From an archaeon (GTDB lineage Archaea; EX4484-52; B79-G9): a stretch of DNA of 6,012 nt. Both the position numbers and the translations under genes were made by a program. Of the stretch, positions 1-4,895 are shown in pieces. How positions within the stretch are numbered: position 1 is the stretch's first letter; every line of letters begins with the position of its first letter. The stretch lies in assembly GCA_013139905.1 (NCBI GenBank), contig WSZW01000029.1, positions 1 through 6,012 on the forward strand. The letters run 5' to 3'. The notes under the pieces are model-generated. The model made no database searches. It was given only the letters and a program-made list of their open reading frames with translations, and was not told the origin of the DNA.

Positions 1-556
1 CATGGTGTGTTGGGCATAAAACAATCAAATTACTTAGATGATTATTTGATGGGTTTTTATCTATGTGGTGAATTTGTGGTGTTGTATCTCTGCCACATTT
101 TTGGCAACGGTGCCCTGCGCGTTCAAATATTTGTGTTTTTAATTTTCCCGGTATTGGTATTCTTATTTTTTTTTGTTTAATTCCGAGTAAATTATTTTCT
201 TTTTTTTCAATATTGGTATCATATATTTTCTCGGCAAGAATATTTCTTTCTTCATCGATTCTATTTTCTCTATCCCATTTTATTCTATTTTCAACTTTTA
301 TTTCTTTAATTTTTTTAGATTTTTGTTTTGATGTTTCTTTTTTGTATTCTTCAGCTATTTTCTCAGAATTTTTTAGATAAGATGGGAGTAAGAATAATAT
401 GATTGATATGATTATTATTGTAATAATGCCCAGAATAATTATGTTTTGTTTAATCCATTCAATGATTGGTTGTATAATTAAAGCCCAAATTAAAATACCA
501 GCAATCAATATTGTAATAACTAGTTCTAGGATATTATTTTTTGAATTTAATTGCAT
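1..556 (-). CDS. Membrane-anchored HNH endonuclease-domain protein (partial, 3' end beyond window)
   Basis: Reading the minus strand from the ATG at 556 gives 185 codons without a stop, running off the left edge. Residues about 8-30 and 37-58 are two hydrophobic helices joined by a very short loop (EWIKQ). A highly charged, Lys/Glu-rich stretch (about 62-130, probably helical) follows. The end is a clear HNH nuclease domain: zinc ligands C151 and C154 (CQKC), then HHI at 163-165, N176 (NLIVLC) and C181-x2-H184-H185. H164, N176 and H185 fit the H-N-H catalytic triad. Lysines after helix 2 suggest that both termini, and so the nuclease, face the cytoplasm. HNH domains of this type cut DNA; the substrate here is unknown. 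There is no Shine-Dalgarno site, but a TATA-like box sits about 26 bases upstream of the ATG, which fits a leaderless mRNA. It could be a defence, DNA-uptake or repair nuclease; the sequence does not decide. The HNH call is firm, the function is not. Confidence 0.85.
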   Translation of the reverse strand, partial: MQLNSKNNILELVITILIAGILIWALIIQPIIEWIKQNIIILGIITIIIISIILFLLPSYLKNSEKIAEEYKKETSKQKSKKIKEIKVENRIKWDRENRIDEERNILAEKIYDTNIEKKENNLLGIKQKKIRIPIPGKLKTQIFERAGHRCQKCGRDTTPQIHHIDKNPSNNHLSNLIVLCPTHH

Positions 557-576
557 ATTAAAATATTAATTCGTTG

Positions 577-590
577 AGTTTAAATAATTT
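577..590 (-). promoter_or_regulatory. TATA-like promoter of the HNH gene
   Basis: On the minus strand this reads TATTTAAA inside an AT-rich stretch, centred about 26 bases before the A of the ATG at 556. That spacing places the transcription start at or very near the start codon. The absence of any GGAG/GGTG element before the ATG agrees with a leaderless transcript. AT-rich background makes chance matches common. Confidence 0.4.
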
Positions 591-650
591 ATTTTAATTT
601 TTTGTTGTGATATTTCATAAATTTTATTTTAAATTGTATCGAAAATATAT

Positions 651-680
651 AAAAAAAGAAAAAATAGGCGCTAAACCGCC
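651..680 (-). terminator. Hairpin plus T-tract terminator after the PRC-barrel gene
   Basis: On the minus strand, 34 bases past the PRC-barrel stop codon, a GGCG/CGCC stem (677-680 with 667-670, six-base loop) is followed by a T-rich run (664-651, interrupted once by C). Archaeal termination mainly needs the T-run, so this should end the PRC-barrel transcript before the HNH gene. The stem is only 4 bp, so the T-tract carries most of the weight. The whole 557-713 gap holds this element and the HNH promoter; I see no gene in it. Confidence 0.55.
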
Positions 681-713
681 ATATATTATTATATATTCTA
701 AGAATTTATCTTA

Positions 714-1004
714 TTATTCCACAGGTTTATTCATAGCAGGTGTATCCATGGCAGGGGTTGCAATGTGTTTTATTAAAACAACATCATTTACTGCCTTTAC
801 CATTGGATATGGAACAATAACACCACGTCGACCGCCAACAATGCCTGCAAGGTATGATCCTTTAGCCGCATCAACAACAACAGCTCTTACTCTGAATTTT
901 GTAAGATCTACTTCTACATCGGAAATTTTCCCGCAGTATGCGCCTTTATCTGTAAATATGTCTTTTCCGACCATATCGGTCATTTCGCGTTCATTAACAA
1001 CCAT
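714..1004 (-). CDS. Small PRC-barrel domain protein
   Basis: This 96-residue protein is almost entirely one PRC-barrel. Residues about 10-80 show the family pattern: MVGKDIFTDKGAYCGKISDV, then a V-D-L-T-K-F-x-V-R-A-V-V-V-D strand, and a final strand pair V-P-Y-P-M-V-K-A-V-N-D-V-V-L-I. The tail repeats T-P-A-M and is probably disordered. PRC-barrels are small beta-barrel adaptors; in archaea some stand-alone members (the CdpB proteins) bind SepF at the division ring, and others accompany RNA-processing or photosynthetic proteins. A CdpB-like role is possible here but not shown, since no sepF or ftsZ gene is in the window. The start at 1004 is supported by GGAGTGA six bases upstream (1011-1017), close to the archaeal GGAGGTGA. 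Later in-frame ATGs (codons 8 and 11) lack such a site. The gene appears monocistronic, with its own promoter and terminator. Confidence 0.85.
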   Translation of the reverse strand: MVVNEREMTDMVGKDIFTDKGAYCGKISDVEVDLTKFRVRAVVVDAAKGSYLAGIVGGRRGVIVPYPMVKAVNDVVLIKHIATPAMDTPAMNKPVE

Positions 1005-1050
1005 ATAAAATCACTCCGTTAATTATGTATGTTTAGTATGTTCTTCAGAA

Positions 1051-1062
1051 ATATTTAAATAC
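1051..1062 (-). promoter_or_regulatory. TATA box of the PRC-barrel gene
   Basis: The minus strand reads GTATTTAAATAT here, a TATA-like element centred about 50 bases before the ATG at 1004. A start 26 bases downstream of the box would give a leader of roughly 25 bases, long enough to include the GGAGTGA site at 1011-1017. It diverges from the tRNA promoter, the two sharing the 120-base gap 1005-1124. Confidence 0.5.
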
Positions 1063-1089
1063 TTATGGAAAGACGAAGATTATTAAAGT

Positions 1090-1099
1090 TTTTTTATAA
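1090..1099 (+). promoter_or_regulatory. TATA box of tRNA-Ser
   Basis: TTTTTATAA lies centred about 28 bases before the first base of the tRNA, the usual distance for an archaeal tRNA promoter with a start a few bases ahead of the mature 5' end. Confidence 0.5.
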
Positions 1100-1124
1100 G
1101 TATAAAGTACTGGTGCATTTTTTT

Positions 1125-1210
1125 GTCAGGGTCGCCTAGCTCGGTATGGCGGTAGCCTGCTAAGTTACTGTCCTTTGGACACGAGGGTTCAAATCCCTCC
1201 CCTGACGCCA
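1125..1210 (+). tRNA. tRNA-Ser (anticodon GCT), CCA encoded
   Basis: The full cloverleaf folds. The acceptor stem is GTCAGGG (1125-1131) with CCCTGAC (1200-1206), discriminator G1207 and encoded CCA at 1208-1210. The D stem is GCC/GGC (1134-1136, 1148-1150), with A14, G18-G19 and A21 in place. The anticodon stem is GTAGC/GTTAC (one G-U pair) around loop CTGCTAA, anticodon GCT at 1159-1161, reading AGC and AGT serine codons. The long variable arm TGTCC-TTT-GGACA (1169-1181) marks it as type II, and the T arm is GAGGG-TTCAAAT-CCCTC (1183-1199). The three-base D stem with unpaired 13/22 and discriminator G are usual for tRNA-Ser. No intron is present. Base 9 is C, where a purine is common; this is the only mildly unusual position. 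Confidence 0.97.
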
Positions 1211-1221
1211 TTTCTTATTTT
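1211..1221 (+). terminator. T-rich terminator after tRNA-Ser
   Basis: TTTCTTATTTT follows the CCA directly. Archaeal RNA polymerase stops at such T-runs, so this likely ends the tRNA transcript ahead of the dockerin gene. Confidence 0.45.
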
Positions 1222-1245
1222 AGCCTATATATTCTAAAACTATAT

Positions 1246-1256
1246 GTTTATATACT
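1246..1256 (+). promoter_or_regulatory. TATA box of the dockerin-protein gene
   Basis: GTTTATATACT contains the near-ideal archaeal core TTTATATA, centred about 26 bases before position 1277. The resulting leader of roughly 25 bases includes the ribosome binding site at 1288-1296. Confidence 0.55.
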
Positions 1257-1287
1257 AAAACGATGTTATATTGTATTATTAGTATTT

Positions 1288-1296
1288 AGAGGCGAT
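1288..1296 (+). promoter_or_regulatory. Ribosome binding site selecting the ATG at 1302
   Basis: AGAGGCGAT resembles the archaeal GAGGTGAT with one change. Its end lies five bases before the ATG at 1302 but only two before the in-frame TTG at 1299, so the ATG is the better start. Confidence 0.6.
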
Positions 1297-1301
1297 AGTT
1301 G

Positions 1302-3767
1302 ATGTTTAAAAATAATTTTTTTGTATTTAGTAGATTATTTGTTGTTATAATTTTTAGTTTAATACTATTCAATCCACTTAGTTTCGCTGTTGAAATAAGC
1401 GCAGCGCCATGCGGTTTTTATGGGGATTTAAATGGCGATGGTCAAATAAACGATGTTGATGCAACGATGATTTCCGAATATGTTGCCGGTTCGAGAGATT
1501 TTACAACTAATCAAGTTGTTCGGGCAGATTTAAATGAAAACGGTCGCGTGGATATTGGCGATGTTTCCGCAATCGCATATTTTGTGGCTGGAAATATTGA
1601 TACGTTTTCAATTTGTAGTTCTTTAAAAAAAGCCCCATGTGAATCCTATGGAGATGTTGATGGCGATGGATATGTTACGGATATAGATTCTGATTTTCTT
1701 TCAACAACGTTGGCAAATAATTACGCACATAAGACCTTTTATATTGATGAAACTACAGTTTTGAATGGTCAAACAATTCAGGTAATTGCTATTGGTTCTG
1801 ATGTTGTGGCTGTTAAGATTGGTACAACCTCAAAAATTATAAAAGACACGGATGGCGATGTAAGTATTGGTTTAACTGGAATAATCGTAAATGTTGAAAC
1901 TATAAGTTATGATGATGATGTGACCAAAAGATTTACAATATTAAACATTAAACAATTTGATAATATATTTACAAATTCGCACGAATTAAGGTCTGATTTA
2001 AACGAAAATAATCGTATAGATATTGGTGATGTTGCCGCAGTAGCTTATTTTGTCGCAGGAACAATTGATTCTTTTGATATTTGTGATTCTAAAGAAACTC
2101 AGCTAATCTGTGATGATTCTGATATGGGTTTAAATTATGGGCTTAAAGGCGGCGTTTTATCAAAATTTCATGATTCTGTTATGTATGATCAATGTTTAAT
2201 TAATATTGTTACAGGCAAATCTGATGGTTTGTCTGAAATGTATTGTGATGATAATACTTATGAAAAATGGAATCATATAACAGTTAAGTGTTTAAATGGG
2301 TGTTCTGATGGTGCCTGTATTGATAACGAATATATGACCCCTAATTGCATTGATGATGATAAAGAAGATATTTATGTTGCAGGAATTGCTCAAAATGAGT
2401 ATGGTACTGGACAGAACGATTGTTGTGTTGTAAACGAAAATGGCGGATCTTGTGTTTCTAAAAGCAATTATTTGCGAGAGGGTGTTTGCAAAGAAAATTA
2501 TAATATTACCGAATGGTCCTTTACTTCAAAAATATTTAAGTGTCCAAATGGATGTGATAACGGTGCGTGTATTGAAGATACGACGCCCGAATCAATTGTA
2601 GACGAACCAATTTGCGGTAATAATTTGTGTGATGATGGCGAGTCACCACGAGAATGTCCCGATGATTGTGGTGAATATCAAGAATTATTTGACGAAGAAA
2701 ACTGTACAACGTGGCATGCACCAAACGTTTTTAATTATGCGCCTTGTGGCAACGAAAAAATATATGATGTTATATCTAAAGATACAATAAAGATTAGTGC
2801 ATATGCTGACGGTTGCGATAGCTGTGTATGTTATCACGTAGCTTTTGATGTTTATGATTATGTCGAAAATTCATGGGTTTTAAAAAAATCCGTAGCTGAG
2901 CCAGATGAAAAAGGAACAAAAAATATTTTTGATTTTTCACCGAAAGGTTCAAAAATAAAAATTGTCGGAAAAAACAAATGTTTTCATTTGAATGTTTATA
3001 CTCTCTCTTTTAGTGATACAAACAATACTGATGAAGAAATTGTTAATAATACGATTGAAACACACAATGCGTATATATATAATGTTGTGTATGATTCAAA
3101 TAATAATGTTTATTCTTTTGATATAAAGTATTATTTGAGTATATTAGATATAACAGAATCTGAACTAATGAATGATTCGTTTCTAAATCTTGAAGTAAAA
3201 ATTGGTAATGATGTAGTTTCTATTGTGCCCGAACCCTCTGCTACATCAAATGCTTATATCTTAATTAGTCCTTTAAATAAAAACAAAAACTCTACGAAAA
3301 TAATCGCCACATATCGTGGTAATCTTAAGACTGTGGTAATTGAAAAAGATTTAGAAAAAATTAAAAACTGTCCCGAACAAAGATGCGAAAATGATTGTAA
3401 ATCTGGTTTCAAAGAAGATGTTGATGGTTGTCCGATTTGTTCGTGTAAAGATAATGACGAAAATGAAGACAATTTACGCACAGAAATAAATCCTGAAAAA
3501 GAAACCTTCTGTTCTGGATGTTTGACTGAAAATGGTTGTATGGTTCAAGGAACAAGAACAACTGTTGCAAATATATCACTTTATTGTAATATCGAAAATA
3601 ATTTAGCATTACAGAAAAAAGATGATAAATCCTGTCATAATAATTTTGAGTGTAAATCAAATTTTTGTTCAAATGATGTCTGTCTTGATATAAACAAACA
3701 AATACAGGAAAATAGCAATATTTTACAGAGAATTTTAGCATTTTTGACTGATTTTTTTAGTTTTTAA
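1302..3767 (+). CDS. Secreted multidomain protein with two dockerin-like units and cysteine-rich modules
   Basis: This 821-residue protein starts with a Sec signal peptide (hydrophobic 6-28, likely cut after SFA29). Residues 37-105 form a dockerin-like unit with two calcium loops, DLNGDGQINDVD (42-53) and DLNENGRVDIGD (76-87). A second unit (113-261) has loops DVDGDGYVTDID (118-129) and DLNENNRIDIGD (232-243) separated by an inserted beta-rich segment (about 143-222). Next come two related cysteine modules, each ending in a C-x-N-G-C-x-x-G-A-C-I motif (330-340 and 414-424), a C-G-N-x-x-C-D-D-G-E-S / C-P-D-D-C-G motif (438-457), a beta-rich domain with more cysteines (about 460-570), a second beta domain (about 587-682), an antistasin-like cluster (C690 to C715) and a last cysteine module (737-794). 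An amphipathic helix rich in Phe and Leu (about 806-821) closes it. Dockerins classically bind cohesins by calcium; no cohesin is seen here. A role in surface adhesion or extracellular assembly is inference. No catalytic domain is recognised. Confidence 0.9.
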   Translation: MFKNNFFVFSRLFVVIIFSLILFNPLSFAVEISAAPCGFYGDLNGDGQINDVDATMISEYVAGSRDFTTNQVVRADLNENGRVDIGDVSAIAYFVAGNIDTFSICSSLKKAPCESYGDVDGDGYVTDIDSDFLSTTLANNYAHKTFYIDETTVLNGQTIQVIAIGSDVVAVKIGTTSKIIKDTDGDVSIGLTGIIVNVETISYDDDVTKRFTILNIKQFDNIFTNSHELRSDLNENNRIDIGDVAAVAYFVAGTIDSFDICDSKETQLICDDSDMGLNYGLKGGVLSKFHDSVMYDQCLINIVTGKSDGLSEMYCDDNTYEKWNHITVKCLNGCSDGACIDNEYMTPNCIDDDKEDIYVAGIAQNEYGTGQNDCCVVNENGGSCVSKSNYLREGVCKENYNITEWSFTSKIFKCPNGCDNGACIEDTTPESIVDEPICGNNLCDDGESPRECPDDCGEYQELFDEENCTTWHAPNVFNYAPCGNEKIYDVISKDTIKISAYADGCDSCVCYHVAFDVYDYVENSWVLKKSVAEPDEKGTKNIFDFSPKGSKIKIVGKNKCFHLNVYTLSFSDTNNTDEEIVNNTIETHNAYIYNVVYDSNNNVYSFDIKYYLSILDITESELMNDSFLNLEVKIGNDVVSIVPEPSATSNAYILISPLNKNKNSTKIIATYRGNLKTVVIEKDLEKIKNCPEQRCENDCKSGFKEDVDGCPICSCKDNDENEDNLRTEINPEKETFCSGCLTENGCMVQGTRTTVANISLYCNIENNLALQKKDDKSCHNNFECKSNFCSNDVCLDINKQIQENSNILQRILAFLTDFFSF
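1524..1616 (+). repeat. Intragenic repeat copy 1 (second half of dockerin unit 1)
   Basis: Encodes residues 75-105 of the secreted protein (the D-L-N-E-N-G-R-V-D-I-G-D loop and the following helix to C105). It matches the copy at 1992-2084 at 23 of 31 residues without gaps, most changes being conservative, which indicates a duplication of the dockerin half-unit. Confidence 0.8.
1728..1967 (+). other. Beta-rich domain inserted between the two calcium loops of dockerin unit 2
   Basis: In unit 1 the two calcium loops begin 34 residues apart; in unit 2 they begin 114 apart, so about 80 residues (143-222) are extra. The insert reads as alternating short strands and turns (LNGQTIQVIAIGSDVVAVKI, then further strands up to FTILNIKQF at 211-219). 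It resembles small beta domains seen in archaeal surface proteins, but I cannot name a family. The edges are approximate. Confidence 0.65.
1992..2084 (+). repeat. Intragenic repeat copy 2 (second half of dockerin unit 2)
   Basis: Encodes residues 231-261, the partner of the copy at 1524-1616. Both end in an identical A-Y-F-V-A-G segment followed by x-I-D-x-F-x-I-C. Confidence 0.8.
3751..3764 (+). terminator. T-tract at the 3' end of the dockerin-protein gene
   Basis: ATTTTTTTAGTTTT overlaps the last codons (just before the TAA at 3765-3767). No stem precedes it. A T-run reaching into the coding end is plausible for archaeal termination given only 25 bases to the convergent pelota gene. Confidence 0.35.
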
Positions 3768-3772
3768 ATATC

Positions 3773-3786
3773 AATAATAAAAACTT
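3773..3786 (-). terminator. T-tract after pelota
   Basis: The minus strand reads AGTTTTTATTATT beginning eight bases after the pelota stop codon. With the opposing T-run at 3751-3764 it forms a compact zone where two convergent transcripts end. Confidence 0.4.
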
Positions 3787-3792
3787 ATGTAA

Positions 3793-4803
3793 TCAGTCAT
3801 CAAGCGCGTATCTTAAAATGGCCGCGATTCCGCCCATATTATATAGTTTTTCGCCGGCGTCATGCGTCGAATTAATTATGTGAACCGTCCCGCCACCATC
3901 TTCGCAACGTTTCATCAATTGACCTATTTTAGCATCTCGGATAAGCTTATCAGATACCAAAAGCATATCAACAGCACCCGCCACAATCGCATCATAAACC
4001 TGAACTTTACCATATGTTGAAAGCTTATCATCTTTCCCAAGATGTTCTAAGAATTTTTCAAAAAGCATAGTTTCTTCTTCAAGCCTGCTTTGTTTTAACA
4101 CTTTGGTGAGCTCACCACGTTTTATGACTTCATTAATCCCCGTTTTACCGCAAACCGAAGTAGAACCAACCGACACTTTTTGTTTTAATTCCTTTGAAAG
4201 TGTGTTGTATATATTTTCCTTAGTAAAACCGGGACCTGCAAGGATTATCTTTTCAAAATTATCTTTTTTCTCTAAAAGAATTTCAATTACTTGTTTGTAA
4301 AATGAATCATCATCTTTTTTTGAAAATTGTTTTCCTTTATTTTTAGCAATAATCGACGCAAATTCTTTAATGCCTAAATCATTAGCAATTGCAAAATCTG
4401 CCCGTCTTTCATCAACAACACACACAAGAACCTGTAATCCTTTGTATGATAGACTTTCTTTTAAGAGCGTTACATCCGCAGACGTCCATTTTTTCCAAAT
4501 ATCAACAACATCAAACAAATTAATTGCAATTGTGTGATATCCAAATTCAATATCATCCGGACCGTCTTTTATTTTCCCGGACACGCGCAATATCACACCT
4601 TCGTCATCAAAATGAATTTTTTCAGCAGTAAGCGTAAGATAAACCGGTCGTTTTTCGCCTTTGTCTGACGTTTGTTTAGTTCTAATTGTTTTTGCGCCAA
4701 TAACATCATTTGGCTGTATTATCCTACTCAAATTCCAAAGATCTTCCAAAGTTTCAACTTTGATTTTTGTCACTCGTTTGAAATCTTTTTTTAATATTTT
4801 AAT
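3793..4803 (-). CDS. pelA: mRNA surveillance protein pelota (archaeal Dom34), apparent ATT start
   Basis: Pelota enters the empty A site of stalled ribosomes and, with ABCE1, splits them. The three family domains are present: an Sm-like N-terminal domain (about 1-122) with ETLEDLWNLSRIIQPNDVIG and a basic loop (about 38-52); a central eRF1-like domain (about 124-240) with the AGPGF signature at 189-193 and no GGQ motif, as expected for pelota; and a C-terminal domain (about 243-336) with STYGKV, VSDKLIRD and the closing GGIAAILRY. The first ATG/GTG/TTG-type start is GTG at 4773 (326 residues), which would remove the first beta strand. The frame stays open upstream, and reading from ATT at 4803 gives M-K-I-L-K-K-D-F-K-R, matching the M-K/R-I/L-x N-terminus of known pelotas, for 336 residues. 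The ATT has a GGTG element six bases ahead; the GTG has none. The gene is convergent with the dockerin gene and divergent from the one at 4896. Identity is secure, the start less so. Confidence 0.93.
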   Translation of the reverse strand: MKILKKDFKRVTKIKVETLEDLWNLSRIIQPNDVIGAKTIRTKQTSDKGEKRPVYLTLTAEKIHFDDEGVILRVSGKIKDGPDDIEFGYHTIAINLFDVVDIWKKWTSADVTLLKESLSYKGLQVLVCVVDERRADFAIANDLGIKEFASIIAKNKGKQFSKKDDDSFYKQVIEILLEKKDNFEKIILAGPGFTKENIYNTLSKELKQKVSVGSTSVCGKTGINEVIKRGELTKVLKQSRLEEETMLFEKFLEHLGKDDKLSTYGKVQVYDAIVAGAVDMLLVSDKLIRDAKIGQLMKRCEDGGGTVHIINSTHDAGEKLYNMGGIAAILRYALDD

Positions 4804-4813
4804 GATTCACACC
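4804..4813 (-). promoter_or_regulatory. Ribosome binding site supporting the ATT start of pelota
   Basis: The minus strand reads GGTGTGAATC immediately before ATT. GGTG can pair with the archaeal 16S 3' end and sits six bases from the ATT. No comparable site precedes the GTG at 4773, whose upstream bases read GATTTCAAACGA. Confidence 0.5.
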
Positions 4814-4816
4814 AAG

Positions 4817-4827
4817 AATTATATATA
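4817..4827 (-). promoter_or_regulatory. TATA-like element near the pelota start
   Basis: The minus strand reads TATATATAATT. A start about 26 bases downstream would fall near 4797, just inside the extended reading frame, so if this is the active box the mRNA would miss the ATT and begin at GTG 4773 or at the ATA at 4795-4797. The alternative is the box at 4863-4871. The choice matters for the start codon. Confidence 0.35.
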
Positions 4828-4861
4828 CTCAAAACTTAATAATAGTTTACAGTTAAGTAAT

Positions 4862-4872
4862 GTATATATATT
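4862..4872. promoter_or_regulatory. Shared symmetrical TATA element between pelota and the divergent surface-protein gene
   Basis: GTATATATATT is nearly symmetrical and reads as a TATA box on both strands. On the plus strand its centre is about 29 bases before the ATG at 4896, which suits a leaderless or near-leaderless mRNA. On the minus strand it would start pelota near 4840, giving a leader of about 37 bases that contains the GGTG site for the ATT codon. The intergenic gap is 92 bases. Confidence 0.45.
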
Positions 4873-4895
4873 ATTGATTAAAAAATGGTAGTTTA

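Noticed and set aside
607..1008. Plus-strand open frame of 133 codons
   Set aside because: It is antisense to the PRC-barrel gene, its N-terminal third is AT-rich intergenic sequence, and the product has no recognisable pattern, whereas the minus strand gives a full PRC-barrel with a ribosome site.
1134..1150. Short three-base D stem of the tRNA as an anomaly
   Set aside because: Unpaired positions 13 and 22 with a three-pair D stem are normal for type II tRNA-Ser.
1125..1210. tRNA-Ser as an integration (att) site
   Set aside because: No integrase gene and no second copy of the tRNA 3' end were seen in the window.
1299..1301. TTG as the start of the dockerin-protein gene
   Set aside because: It would sit only two bases from the ribosome binding site; the adjacent ATG at 1302 has normal spacing and gives the same signal peptide.
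3254..3741. Minus-strand open frames under the 3' part of the dockerin gene
   Set aside because: They lie opposite a protein with clear cysteine modules and have no family pattern or ribosome site of their own.
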